A DNA stretch of 57,454 nt from Streptomyces sp. SolWspMP-5a-2 (GTDB taxonomy: Bacteria; Actinomycetota; Actinomycetes; Streptomycetales; Streptomycetaceae), in contig NZ_FMCI01000094.1 of NCBI RefSeq assembly GCF_900091845.1, positions 1 to 57,454 on the forward strand, given 5' to 3'. This document shows, in pieces, positions 46,451 to 54,875 of the stretch. The notes beneath the pieces were generated by a model that was not told where the DNA came from, ran no database searches, and saw only the letters and a list, made by a program, of their open reading frames with translations. A program made the translations under genes and the position numbers. Every line of letters begins with the position of its first letter. Position 1 is the stretch's first letter.

Positions 46451-48193
46451 CTACGCGTCCCCGCGTGCCGTCGCGAGGAGTTCCTCCGCGTGCGCCCTGG
46501 CCGTCTCCGAGTCCTCCTGTCCGGCCAGCATCCGCGACAACTCCCGTACCCGGTCCTCCCCTTCGAGGACCTTCACGCCCGACCTGGTCACCGACCCGTC
46601 GTTGGTCTTCTCCACCAGCAGCTGCCGGTCGGCGAACGCGGCGACCTGCGGCAGGTGGGTGACCACCACGACCTGCGCGGACTTGGCGAGCTTGGCGAGC
46701 CGACGGCCGATCTCCACCGCCGCCTTGCCGCCGACGCCCGCGTCCACCTCGTCGAAGAGGTACGTCGGAACCGGGTCCGTGCCCGCGAACACGACCTCGA
46801 CGGCGAGCATCACGCGGGACAGCTCACCGCCGGACGCGCCCTTGGCGATGGGCCGCGGCGGGGCACCGGGGTGCGGGGCGAGCAGCAGCTCGACCTCGTC
46901 GGCGCCGGACGGCCCGTACGCGACGGTACGGCCGCCGACCTCGACGCCCTCGGGGTCGTCCGTCTGCCGGATGTCGAACGACACCCGCGCGTGCGGCATC
47001 GCCAGCGAGGCCAGTTCCGCGGTGACGGCCGCCGCGAACCGCTCGGCGGTCTCCGTCCTGGCGTCCGTCAACGCCTGTGCGAGGCCGCCCAGTTCGGCGC
47101 GCAGCGCGTCCCGCTCGGCGGTCAGCTCGCCGATCCGCTCGTCGTCGCCGTCCAGTTCGGTCAGCCGGGCCGCGCTCTCCTCGGACCAGGCGAGGACCGC
47201 GGCGATGTCGTCGCCGTACTTGCGGGTCAACGCGCCCAGCGCGGCCCGCCGTTCCTCGACGGCCGCGAGCCGCAGCGGGTCGGCGTCCAGGTCGTCGGCG
47301 TATCCGGCGAGTTCACCGGCGACGTCGCCGAGCAGGATGCCGATCTCGCCGATCCGGTCGGCGAGCGCGGAGAGCGCCGGGTCGTGCGACCTGACGGCCT
47401 CCAGGGCCCGCTGGGCGCCCGCGACGAGCGTGGCCGCGTCGATGCCCTCGGGGTCCTCGGGGTTGCCCGCGAGCGCGGCGTGCGCGATCGTCGCGGCCGA
47501 CGACAGCGCCTCCGCGTGCCCGAGCCGCTCGGCCTCCTCCGCCAGTTCCACGTCCTCACCGGCGCGCGGCTCGACACCGGCGATCTCGTCGAGCCCGTAG
47601 CGGAGCCGGTCGGCCTCCTGCGCGCGTTCACGCGCCCGGGTGACGATCTCCTCCAGCTCGACGGTGACGGCACGCAGCCGCCGGTACGCCCCGCCGTACT
47701 TGGCGAGCGGCCCGACGACGGCGTCCCCGGCGTACCGGTCGAGCGCCTGCCGCTGCCGGGACAGCTTGAGCAGCCCCTGCTGGTCGGTCTGGCCGTGCAC
47801 CGCCACCAGGTCGTCGGCCAGCTCCGCGAGCAGCCCCACGGGCACACTACGTCCGCCGACGTGGGCCCGGGACCGCCCCTCGGCGGAGACCGTCCTGCTG
47901 ATCAGCAGCGCCCCGTCGTCCAGCTCGGCGCCCGCCTCCTCGGCCCGCAGGACGGCGCCCGCGCCGGGGGGCACCGAGATGCGCCCCTCGACGACGGCCT
48001 TCTCGGCGCCGATCCTGACCAGCGCCGGGTCGGCGCGACCGCCCAGCAGCAACCCCAGGCTGGTGACCACCATGGTCTTGCCCGCGCCCGTCTCACCGGT
48101 GACTGCGGTGAACCCGGGCGACAGCTCGACGACAGCGTCGTCGATGACCCCGAGCGACCGTATCCGCATCTCCTCCAACACGCCCCCGACCAT
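46451..48193 (-). CDS. recN: DNA repair protein RecN
   Basis: A 580-aa SMC-like ATPase of double-strand break repair. The N-terminal half has RIRSLGVIDDAVVELSPGFT and Walker A VTGETGAGKTMVV. A long coiled-coil-prone middle follows. The C-terminal half has the signature KGASGGELSRVMLAVEVVFA, Walker B YLFDEVDAGVGG and a final VVVTHLPQVAAFAD. The ATG at 48193 is proposed; a GTG at 48181 (VLEEMRIRS) is nearly as good. No clear LexA box was seen upstream. It follows nadK in the same direction, the usual tlyA-nadK-recN order. Confidence 0.96.
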   Translation of the reverse strand: MVGGVLEEMRIRSLGVIDDAVVELSPGFTAVTGETGAGKTMVVTSLGLLLGGRADPALVRIGAEKAVVEGRISVPPGAGAVLRAEEAGAELDDGALLISRTVSAEGRSRAHVGGRSVPVGLLAELADDLVAVHGQTDQQGLLKLSRQRQALDRYAGDAVVGPLAKYGGAYRRLRAVTVELEEIVTRARERAQEADRLRYGLDEIAGVEPRAGEDVELAEEAERLGHAEALSSAATIAHAALAGNPEDPEGIDAATLVAGAQRALEAVRSHDPALSALADRIGEIGILLGDVAGELAGYADDLDADPLRLAAVEERRAALGALTRKYGDDIAAVLAWSEESAARLTELDGDDERIGELTAERDALRAELGGLAQALTDARTETAERFAAAVTAELASLAMPHARVSFDIRQTDDPEGVEVGGRTVAYGPSGADEVELLLAPHPGAPPRPIAKGASGGELSRVMLAVEVVFAGTDPVPTYLFDEVDAGVGGKAAVEIGRRLAKLAKSAQVVVVTHLPQVAAFADRQLLVEKTNDGSVTRSGVKVLEGEDRVRELSRMLAGQEDSETARAHAEELLATARGDA

Positions 48194-48278
48194 ACGAGGT
48201 TTTGCCCGCGGTGTGCGAAGCGGCCCCACCCGACCGGGGAGGCCGCGGGTCGTTACCTACCGGCGGGCGTCTCGTTGG

Positions 48279-49184
48279 CTACTGCCGCGCGCCCCGCCAG
48301 CCGGCCACCGGGAGGGCGAACTTGGCGACGAGGCGGTCGGTGAACGAGGCGTGGTGCAGGCGGGCGAGACGGACCGGCACGGCCCCCCTGCGCACCTCGA
48401 CCCGCGCCCCGGGCGGCAGCTCGAAGGTCCGCCGTCCGTCGCACCACAGCACCCCGGGCGGGATGTGCGGCAGCAGTTCGACGGCGAGCACCGAGTCGGG
48501 CGAGGTGACCAGCGGCTTCGCGAAGAGGGCGTGCGCGCTGATCGGCACCATCAGCAGCGCCTCCACCTCGGGCCACACCACGGGCCCCCCGGCCGAGAAC
48601 GCGTAGGCGGTGGAGCCGGTGGGCGTGGACAGGACGATGCCGTCGCAGCCGAAGCCGGTCACCGGCCGCCCGTCGATCTCCAGGACCACTTCGAGGAGCT
48701 TCTCGGCACCGGCCTTCTGCACGGCGGCCTCGTTCAGCGCCCAGTCGGTGTGGACGATGTCGCCGTTGCGGTGCACGACGACGTCGACGGTCATCCGCTC
48801 CTCGACCTCGTAGGCCCGCGTCACCACCCGGTCGACGACCTTGTCGAGGTCGTCCCGCTCGGCCTCCGCGAGGAAGCCGACGCTGCCGAGGTTGACGCCG
48901 AGCATCGGCACCCCGGACGCCCGCGCGAACTCGGCGCCGCGCAGCAGCGTCCCGTCGCCGCCGAGGACGATGAGCAGCTCGCAGCCCTCCAGGCACTGCG
49001 GGGTGGCCTCCTGGACCAGCTCCACCTGGTCGGGCAGCGGCAGGTCGCGGGCCTCGTACTCCAGGACCCGGACGATGATGCCCTCACGCAGCAGCCCCTT
49101 GACGACCAGCTCGGCGCTGCGGATGGCCGCCGGCCTGCCGGTGTGGGCGAGCAGGAAAACAGTACGAACTCGGTTCTGCGTCAA
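48279..49184 (-). CDS. nadK: NAD kinase
   Basis: A 301-aa ATP- or polyphosphate-dependent NAD kinase producing NADP. Conserved motifs are the GGDGT of LLIVLGGDGTLLRGAEFARA, VNLGSVGFLAE, and DGIVLSTPTGSTAYAFSAGG. The start is a TTG at 49184 whose last two bases belong to the tlyA stop (TTGA), a rare start codon in the same 4-nt overlap arrangement seen with ATGA and GTGA elsewhere. The protein N-terminus then reads MTQNRVRTVFLLAHTGRP, as in homologues. Confidence 0.96.
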   Translation of the reverse strand: MTQNRVRTVFLLAHTGRPAAIRSAELVVKGLLREGIIVRVLEYEARDLPLPDQVELVQEATPQCLEGCELLIVLGGDGTLLRGAEFARASGVPMLGVNLGSVGFLAEAERDDLDKVVDRVVTRAYEVEERMTVDVVVHRNGDIVHTDWALNEAAVQKAGAEKLLEVVLEIDGRPVTGFGCDGIVLSTPTGSTAYAFSAGGPVVWPEVEALLMVPISAHALFAKPLVTSPDSVLAVELLPHIPPGVLWCDGRRTFELPPGARVEVRRGAVPVRLARLHHASFTDRLVAKFALPVAGWRGARQ

Positions 49185-49996
49185 CGCGGTCCCTCCGCCA
49201 CTGCACGGTCAACGTCGGCCGGGTCAAGCTCGGGTGCCCCCGCCCGCAGCCACAGAAAGTACTCGACATTCCCGCTCGGCCCCGGCAGCGGGCTGGCGGT
49301 GACCCCGCGGACCCCGAGCCCGAGGTCCCACGCCCGCCCGGCCACGCCCCGCACGGCCTCGGCGCGCAGCTCGGGGCTGCGCACCACTCCCCCGCTCCCC
49401 AGCCTTTCCTTCCCCACCTCGAACTGCGGCTTGACCATCATCACCAGGTCGGCGTCCGGCTTCACGCACCGCTTCAGGGCGGGCAGCACCAGCCCCAGCG
49501 GGATGAAGGACAGATCGCCCACGACAAGATCCACAGGTTCCCCATCGATCGCTTCAAGCGTCAACTCGCGTACGTTCGTACGGTCCTTGACGGTGACGCG
49601 TTCATCGCTGCGCAGAGTCCAGGCGAGTTGTCCGTATCCGACGTCGACGGCGACGACGTGCGCGGCTCCCGACCGCAGCAGGACGTCGGTGAAGCCGCCG
49701 GTGGAGGCGCCCGCGTCCAGCGCCCTGCGGCCCTCGACGGCCAGCCCGAGCGGCACGAACGCGGCCAGCGCCCCGGCGAGCTTGTGGCCGCCGCGGGAGA
49801 CGTAGTCGGGGTCGCCGTCGTCGTCGCGGACCACGATCGGGGCGGCGGTCTCCACCTGGGTGGCCGGTTTGGTCGCGAGGGTCTTGCCGACGCTGACCCG
49901 CCCGGCGGCGATCAGCTGACTGGCGTGCTCCCGGGATCGCGCGAGTTTCCGGCGGACCAGTTCCGCGTCCAGACGGCGACGTGCGACTCCTGCCAC
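49181..49996 (-). CDS. tlyA: TlyA-type rRNA 2'-O-methyltransferase
   Basis: A 271-aa S4-domain plus FtsJ-like methyltransferase. The S4 RNA-binding domain is at the N-terminus (RLDAELVRRKLARSREHASQ, then LIAAGRVSVG). The methyltransferase has YVSRGGHKL, the SAM motif LDAGASTGGFTDVLL, VVGDLSFIPLG and VKPQFE, supplying a K-D-K-type catalytic set. Mycobacterial TlyA methylates 16S and 23S rRNA and sets sensitivity to capreomycin-type antibiotics. The GTG at 49996 has AGGAG upstream. Its stop overlaps the nadK start. Confidence 0.95.
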   Translation of the reverse strand: MAGVARRRLDAELVRRKLARSREHASQLIAAGRVSVGKTLATKPATQVETAAPIVVRDDDGDPDYVSRGGHKLAGALAAFVPLGLAVEGRRALDAGASTGGFTDVLLRSGAAHVVAVDVGYGQLAWTLRSDERVTVKDRTNVRELTLEAIDGEPVDLVVGDLSFIPLGLVLPALKRCVKPDADLVMMVKPQFEVGKERLGSGGVVRSPELRAEAVRGVAGRAWDLGLGVRGVTASPLPGPSGNVEYFLWLRAGAPELDPADVDRAVAEGPR

Positions 49997-50003
49997 GGTG
50001 CGT

Positions 50004-50285
50004 TCAGCTCCTGCTGTGAGACGGCGACGGGGGCGCCGGAGGTCCCGGGCGGGCGTCGAGCGCGGTGAGCGCTTCGCGCAGCCCCCGGTGTACATCCTCG
50101 TACACCTCGACGTGCCCGTCCGTGGCGAGGTGGTCGGCGTCGGCCAGCCGCTCGAGGCCGGCGTCCACCCCGGCGTCGCCGGTGGGGACCCGGCCGACCT
50201 CCAGGGGGGCGGGCGCCGAGGGGTCGGCATCGGGCCCGGGTGCCGGCCCCTGCGGCGGCCCGGCCTGCGGCACTGTCTCGCTCAT
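50004..50285 (-). CDS. Small hypothetical protein upstream of tlyA
   Basis: 93 residues, no recognised domain. The first 30 are Pro/Ala/Gly-rich; the middle (EVGRVPTGDAGVDAGLERLA then DADHLATDGHVEVYEDVHRG) looks structured and helical. Ends LREALTALDARP followed by a Pro/Ser tail. It stops 7 bp before the tlyA start, so it is probably the first gene of the tlyA-nadK-recN operon. I recall a similar small gene at this place in other Streptomyces. Function unknown. Confidence 0.75.
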   Translation of the reverse strand: MSETVPQAGPPQGPAPGPDADPSAPAPLEVGRVPTGDAGVDAGLERLADADHLATDGHVEVYEDVHRGLREALTALDARPGPPAPPSPSHSRS

Positions 50286-50327
50286 GCCCCGACGCTACCG
50301 CGAAGGGCTGGGGTACCGTCGGTGCCG

Positions 50328-50675
50328 ATGGCCACGATCGAGGAGTGCCGCGACGCACTCGACAAGCTCTCCGACAGCATGCAGCGCGCCGAGGGGGACG
50401 CCCGCGCGGCGGCCGCCATGGACCGCTCCGTCAGCTGCCGGATCACCGACCTGGACGTCACCTTCGTGGGCCGCCTGACCGGCGGCCGGATCGAGGTGGA
50501 CCGCACGGTGCCGGGCCCGCCGCCGGAGAAGGCGCAGATCAGGCTTGCCCTGACCGGCGACGACCTGGTCGCGATGGTCGCCGGTGACCTGAACTTCGCC
50601 TCCGCGTGGGCGTCGGGCCGGGTGAAGCTGGAGGCGGGTCTGCGGGACCTGATGCGGCTCAGGAAGCTTCTGTAG
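50328..50675 (+). CDS. SCP2 sterol-binding-domain-like protein
   Basis: A 115-aa small protein resembling the SCP2 lipid-binding fold. The core reads RSVSCRITDLDVTFVGRLTG, then IRLALTGDDLVAMVAGDLNF and ASAWASGRVKLEAGLRDLMR, where a fold-typical strand and the final helix are seen. It would bind a lipid or other hydrophobic ligand in the cytoplasm. Start ATG at 50328. It overlaps the convergent ABC ATPase gene by 17 bp, so the two transcripts are antisense at their ends. Confidence 0.85.
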   Translation: MATIEECRDALDKLSDSMQRAEGDARAAAAMDRSVSCRITDLDVTFVGRLTGGRIEVDRTVPGPPPEKAQIRLALTGDDLVAMVAGDLNFASAWASGRVKLEAGLRDLMRLRKLL

Positions 50676-51600
50676 CCGCCACCTTCGCCAGCGGCTCCCC
50701 GGCGCCGCCGCCCGCCTCCTCGACGGCCGCGCCGCGCTCCTGCCGCGCGCCCTCGCGCGCCTTGCGCGCGGCGGGCACCACCAGCGGGGTCCCGGTCTCC
50801 GGGTCGTCGATCACCTGGCAGCGCAGCCCGAACACCTCCTCGACGAGTCCCGCGGTGACGATGTCCTTCGGGGCTCCCTCGGCGATGATCCGCCCCTCGC
50901 GCAGCGCGATGAGGTGGGTGGCGTACCGGGCCGCGTGGTTGAGGTCGTGCAGCACGGCGACCAGCGTGCGGCCCTGCTCCTCGTGGAGTTCGGCGCACAG
51001 GTCGAGGACGTCGATCTGGTGCTGGATGTCGAGGTAGGTGGTCGGCTCGTCGAGCAGCAGCAGCGGGGTCTGCTGGGCGAGCGCCATGGCGATCCACACG
51101 CGCTGGCGCTGGCCGCCGGAGAGTTCGTCGACGTACCGGTCGGCGAGTTCGGTGACCCCGGTCTGCGCCATGGACTCCCGCACGACCCGCTCGTCCTCGG
51201 TGGACCACTGGCGCAGGATGCCCTGGTGCGGGTAGCGGCCGCGGCCCACGAGGTCGGCGACGGTGATGCCGTCCGGCGCGATCGACGACTGCGGCAGCAG
51301 GCCCAGGGTGCGGGCGACCTTCTTCGCGGGCATCGACTGGATGACCTGGCCGTCCAGCAGGACCTGCCCGGCGCTGGGCTTCAGCATCCGCGACAGCGCC
51401 CGCAGCAGCGTCGACTTGCCGCACGCGTTGGGTCCGACGATCACGGTGAAGGAGTTGTCGGGGATCTCCACCGAGAGCTGCTCGGCGATGACCCGCTGGT
51501 CGTAGGCGAGGGTGACCTTCTCGGCGGACAGGCGGTTCACGGTGCTCCTAGGGTTGTCCGGGGTGTTCGGCCCGCTGGCGGGGAGGGGGTGGCCGCTCAT
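50659..51600 (-). CDS. Iron-siderophore-type ABC transporter ATP-binding protein
   Basis: A 313-aa ATPase of the FepC/FecE family. Walker A is VGPNACGKSTLLRALSRML, signature ELSGGQRQRVWIAMALAQQ, Walker B LLLLDEPTTYLDIQHQ, and the H-loop VLHDLNHAARYA. A ~60-residue low-complexity tail follows VIDDPETGTPLVVP. The ATG at 51600 overlaps the permease stop (ATGA). It is the last gene of a three-gene iron-type operon whose promoter has a DmdR/IdeR-like box. Confidence 0.94.
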   Translation of the reverse strand: MSGHPLPASGPNTPDNPRSTVNRLSAEKVTLAYDQRVIAEQLSVEIPDNSFTVIVGPNACGKSTLLRALSRMLKPSAGQVLLDGQVIQSMPAKKVARTLGLLPQSSIAPDGITVADLVGRGRYPHQGILRQWSTEDERVVRESMAQTGVTELADRYVDELSGGQRQRVWIAMALAQQTPLLLLDEPTTYLDIQHQIDVLDLCAELHEEQGRTLVAVLHDLNHAARYATHLIALREGRIIAEGAPKDIVTAGLVEEVFGLRCQVIDDPETGTPLVVPAARKAREGARQERGAAVEEAGGGAGEPLAKVAATEAS

Positions 51601-52634
51601 ATCCGGCCCGCCCTGCGCTCGGTGACCAGCAGCCACAGCAGATAGACCCCGCCGAGGACCCCGGTGACCACGCCGACCGGGATCTGTCCCGCGCCGAAGA
51701 TCTTCTGCGAGGCCCAGTCGGCGACGACGAGCAGGGCGGCGCCCATGCAGAGCGAGGCCAGCAGGTTCGGCCCCGGCGAGCGGGTCAGCCTCCGGGCGAG
51801 CTGGGGCGCGGTGAGGGCGACGAAGCCGACGGGTCCGGCGGCGGCGGTGGCGCTCGCGGTGAGCAGCACAGCGATGATCATCAGCAGCGCCCGCACCCGT
51901 TCGACGCGGACCCCGAGGGCGTTCGAGACGTCGTCGCCCATCTCCATCAGCCGCAGCCCGCGCGCGTTGCCGAGGGCGAGCGGGACGAGGACGGCGCAGA
52001 GCGCGAGCAGCGGCCAGACCTGCTTCCAGTCGCGGCCGTCGAGGGAACCGGTCATCCAGACCACGGCGCGGGCCGCGTCGACGATGTCGGAGACGGTCAT
52101 CAGATAGCCGTTGACGGCCGTGACGATCGCGGAGACACCGATGCCGACCAGCACCAGCCGGTAGCCGTGCACGCCCCGCTTCCAGGCGAGCAGGTAGATG
52201 CTGACGCCGGTGACCAGGCCGCCGACCAGCGCGCCCGCGGTGACCTGGGCGGCGCTGCCGGAGAACAGGACGATCACGACGAGCGCCCCGGCGGTCGCGC
52301 CCTGGCCGAGGCCGAGCACGTCCGGGCTGCCCAGCGGGTTGCGGGTGACGGCCTGGAAGAGGGCGCCGCCGAGCCCGAGCGAGGCGCCGACCAGCAGTCC
52401 CACCAGGACCCGGGGCAGCCGCAGTTCGTTGACGATGAACTCCTGTCCGGCGTTGCCGCCGCCGAACAGCGTCCTGACGACGTCGGCGGCCGGGATCGCG
52501 AAGTCCCCGGTGCCGATCAGCACCACCGCGGCGGCGAGCGCGACGAGCAGCAGCAGGGCGACGACGGCGACGGACCGGACGTCGAGCCGCACCGAGAGCC
52601 CGCCGGGCGACCTCAGAACTCGGTTGGACCTCAC
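51597..52634 (-). CDS. FecCD-family permease, second subunit
   Basis: A 345-aa inner-membrane permease of the FecCD family with about nine to ten hydrophobic helices. Family signs: RLPRVLVGLLVGASLGLGGA, FQAVTRNPLGSPDVLGLGQG, and near the end PVGFVALTAPQLARRLTR. The GTG at 52634 overlaps the upstream permease stop (GTGA). It pairs with the first permease as a heterodimer. Confidence 0.94.
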   Translation of the reverse strand: MRSNRVLRSPGGLSVRLDVRSVAVVALLLLVALAAAVVLIGTGDFAIPAADVVRTLFGGGNAGQEFIVNELRLPRVLVGLLVGASLGLGGALFQAVTRNPLGSPDVLGLGQGATAGALVVIVLFSGSAAQVTAGALVGGLVTGVSIYLLAWKRGVHGYRLVLVGIGVSAIVTAVNGYLMTVSDIVDAARAVVWMTGSLDGRDWKQVWPLLALCAVLVPLALGNARGLRLMEMGDDVSNALGVRVERVRALLMIIAVLLTASATAAAGPVGFVALTAPQLARRLTRSPGPNLLASLCMGAALLVVADWASQKIFGAGQIPVGVVTGVLGGVYLLWLLVTERRAGRI

Positions 52635-53674
52635 AGCTGGGCCGTCCTTCGCCGTCGTACCAGGAAGATGAAGACCGGCCCGCCGATGATCGCGGTGACG
52701 ATGCCGACCTGGAGCTCCGAGGGCCGGGCGACGATCCGTCCCACGACGTCGGAGCCGAGCAGCAGCACCGGCGACAGGACGGTCGCGTAGGGCAGGATCC
52801 AGCGCAGGTCGGGGCCGGTGAAGGAGCGCACGATGTGCGGGACCATCAGGCCGACGAAGACGATCGGGCCGCAGGCCGCGGTGGCCGCCCCGCAGAGCAC
52901 CGTGGCGGCGAGCATGGCCAGCGCCCGGGTGCGGTTGAGGTGGGCGCCGAGGGCCTTCGCGGTGTCGTCGCCCATCGCCATCGCGTTGAGCGGGCGGGCC
53001 AGCGAGAGGGCGAGCAGGGTGCCGGCCGCGAGGAACGGCAGCACCTGGAGGATCGTTTCGTTGGTCGCGGAGGCGATCGAACCGACCGTCCAGAAGCGCA
53101 TCTTGCCCAGCGCCGCGCGGTCGGTGATCATCACCGCCTGGAGGTAGCCGTAGAGCGCGGCGCTGATCGCGGTACCGGCCAGCGCGAGCCGTACCGGTGT
53201 CGCGCCCCGGCTGCCTCCGAGCACCCAGACCAGCGCCCCCACGGCGGCGGCACCGGCGAACGCGAACCACACGTACCCGCTGAGCGAGGTGACGCCGAAG
53301 AACGTCATCGCGGTGACGACGGCGGCGGAGGCGCCCGCGTTGATGCCGAGCAGGCCGGGGTCGGCCAGCGGGTTGCGGGTCAGCGCCTGGAGGACCGCGC
53401 CGGAGAGACCGAGCGCGGCCCCGGCGAGCAGCCCGAGCACGGTGCGGGAGACCCGCTCCGCGACCACGACGTCGCCGTAGGTGCCCGAGTCGTCGAACAG
53501 CCCGTGCCAGACCTGCGGCAGGGACAGCTCTTTCGCGCCGATCGCGATGCTGGCCAGCGCGACCAGCACCAGGAGCACGACGGACAGGAGAAGCCCGACG
53601 ACGCGTATCGCTCGCCGGGTCGGGGGCGCGGGTGGGGCGTCCGCGCGCGGTTCGGGGGGACTCTCGACCAACAC
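52631..53674 (-). CDS. FecCD-family permease, first subunit
   Basis: A 347-aa FecCD-family permease. Signs are RVSRTVLGLLAGAALGLSGA, LQALTRNPLADPGLLGINAG, GSRGATPVRLALAGTAISAA and CGPIVFVGLMVPHIVRSFTG. The first ~22 residues are a Pro-rich cytoplasmic leader. The GTG at 53674 starts only about 5 bp from an iron box, with no ribosome binding site visible, suggesting a leaderless or nearly leaderless mRNA. No substrate-binding protein gene is adjacent, so the binding protein must be encoded elsewhere. Confidence 0.93.
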   Translation of the reverse strand: MLVESPPEPRADAPPAPPTRRAIRVVGLLLSVVLLVLVALASIAIGAKELSLPQVWHGLFDDSGTYGDVVVAERVSRTVLGLLAGAALGLSGAVLQALTRNPLADPGLLGINAGASAAVVTAMTFFGVTSLSGYVWFAFAGAAAVGALVWVLGGSRGATPVRLALAGTAISAALYGYLQAVMITDRAALGKMRFWTVGSIASATNETILQVLPFLAAGTLLALSLARPLNAMAMGDDTAKALGAHLNRTRALAMLAATVLCGAATAACGPIVFVGLMVPHIVRSFTGPDLRWILPYATVLSPVLLLGSDVVGRIVARPSELQVGIVTAIIGGPVFIFLVRRRRTAQL

Positions 53675-53678
53675 CCGG

Positions 53679-53697
53679 TTAGGTTAGCCTACCCTCG
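53679..53697. promoter_or_regulatory. DmdR/IdeR-like iron box
   Basis: TTAGGTTAGCCTACCCT at 53679-53695 matches about 16 of 19 positions of the TTAGGTTAGSCTAACCTAA iron box bound by DmdR1/IdeR/DtxR (with the two following bases). On the minus strand TAGGCT within it may serve as the -10. Iron-bound repressor should silence the operon. Confidence 0.85.
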
Positions 53698-53764
53698 CAT
53701 CTCTCTTCGATCCCTGGTCGCGTCCGTCCTGCTGACGCACCGCCACCCGGCGGTGTGGCCCGGC

Positions 53765-54793
53765 TCACAGCCCCAGCCTGTCGAGCGCCTTCCCGGCCTC
53801 CAGCGCGCACGTCCCGTCCCCGGCGGCCGTCCAGGCCGCGGCGCACAGGGCGCGCAGCCCGTCCAACTCCTCGCCGTCGCCGTCCAGTTCGAGCCGCTCA
53901 GGGCCCGCCGTCGCCGTCCACCCGCCGCACCGGAACCCGTCGCCCTCCTCGACGACCTCGGGCTGGCCGGTCAGCAGCCCGCGCAGGTCGGCGTCGACGT
54001 AGGTGGGCCGGTGGTGCGGGGGCGCGGCCAGCAGCTGGGCGCCGTCGGTGACGCCGGTGAGGACCAGCAGGGAGTCCACCTCGCCGTTGAACGCGCCCTC
54101 GATGTCGGTGTCCAGGCGGTCCCCGACGACCAGCGGCCGCTCGGCGCCGGTGCGCAGGATCGTCTCCCGGTGCATCGGCGGCAGCGGCTTGCCCGCCACC
54201 TGCGGCTCGGCGCCGGTCGCGATCCGGACGACCTCGACGGCCGCGCCGTTGCCCGGCGCGATCCCGCGCGCGCTGGGGATCGTCAGGTCGGTGTTGGAGG
54301 CGTACCAGGGCAGCCCGCGCGCGATGGCGTACGACGCCTCCGCGAACCGCCCCCACGGCAGATCGGGCCCGCCGTACCCCTGCACCACGGCGACCGGGTC
54401 GTCCTCCGCGGACTCGACCGGCTCCAGGCCGCGCTCGCGCAGCGCGACCCGCAGCCCCTCGCCGCCGATCACCAGCACCCGGGACCCGGCCGGCACCTGC
54501 TCGCTGATCAGCCGGGCGACCGCCTGCGCGGAGGTGATGACGTCATCGGCCTCCGTCGGTATGCCCAGCTCGGTGAGGTGCCCGGCCACCGTGTCCGGCG
54601 TCCGCAGCGCGTTGTTGGTGACATAGGCGAGGTGCAGACCGCCGTCCCGGGCCGTGGCGAGCGACTCCACGGCGTGCGCGATCGCGTTGCCGCCCGCGTA
54701 CACCACCCCGTCCAGGTCGAGCAGCGCCGTGTCGTACGCCTCGCTCAGGGCCTGCCCACTGCCCTCGGGCCTCGTCCTGACGACCTGGCTCAT
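53765..54793 (-). CDS. HAD-superfamily sugar/glycerol phosphatase (NagD-like)
   Basis: A 342-aa HAD phosphatase of the NagD/p-nitrophenyl phosphatase group. Motif I is LLDLDGVVYAGG (nucleophile Asp), motif II region AYVTNNALRTPD, motif III KPLPPM (Lys) and motif IV VVGDRLDTDIEGA. The C-terminus adds a region (VDADLRGLLTGQPEVVEEGD) found in actinobacterial copies. It occupies the position of Rv1692, a glycerol-3-phosphate phosphatase, and could act in glycerophospholipid recycling. Start ATG at 54793. Confidence 0.93.
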   Translation of the reverse strand: MSQVVRTRPEGSGQALSEAYDTALLDLDGVVYAGGNAIAHAVESLATARDGGLHLAYVTNNALRTPDTVAGHLTELGIPTEADDVITSAQAVARLISEQVPAGSRVLVIGGEGLRVALRERGLEPVESAEDDPVAVVQGYGGPDLPWGRFAEASYAIARGLPWYASNTDLTIPSARGIAPGNGAAVEVVRIATGAEPQVAGKPLPPMHRETILRTGAERPLVVGDRLDTDIEGAFNGEVDSLLVLTGVTDGAQLLAAPPHHRPTYVDADLRGLLTGQPEVVEEGDGFRCGGWTATAGPERLELDGDGEELDGLRALCAAAWTAAGDGTCALEAGKALDRLGL

Positions 54794-54875
54794 TCCGCAT
54801 CGCTCCTCGTTCGACGGCCTTCTCCGGCTTTCCCCCGATCATCCCCCACCGCACTGACACACGTACGATGCCGGG

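Noticed and set aside
45894..46662. Frames in the recN-glycosyltransferase gap
   Set aside because: All encode Arg/Pro/Thr-rich sequence without domains or ribosome binding sites; none resembles SteA, SteB or any membrane protein.
48170..48278. LexA/SOS box ahead of recN
   Set aside because: No GAAC-N4-GTTC type palindrome was found in the short gap between nadK and recN.
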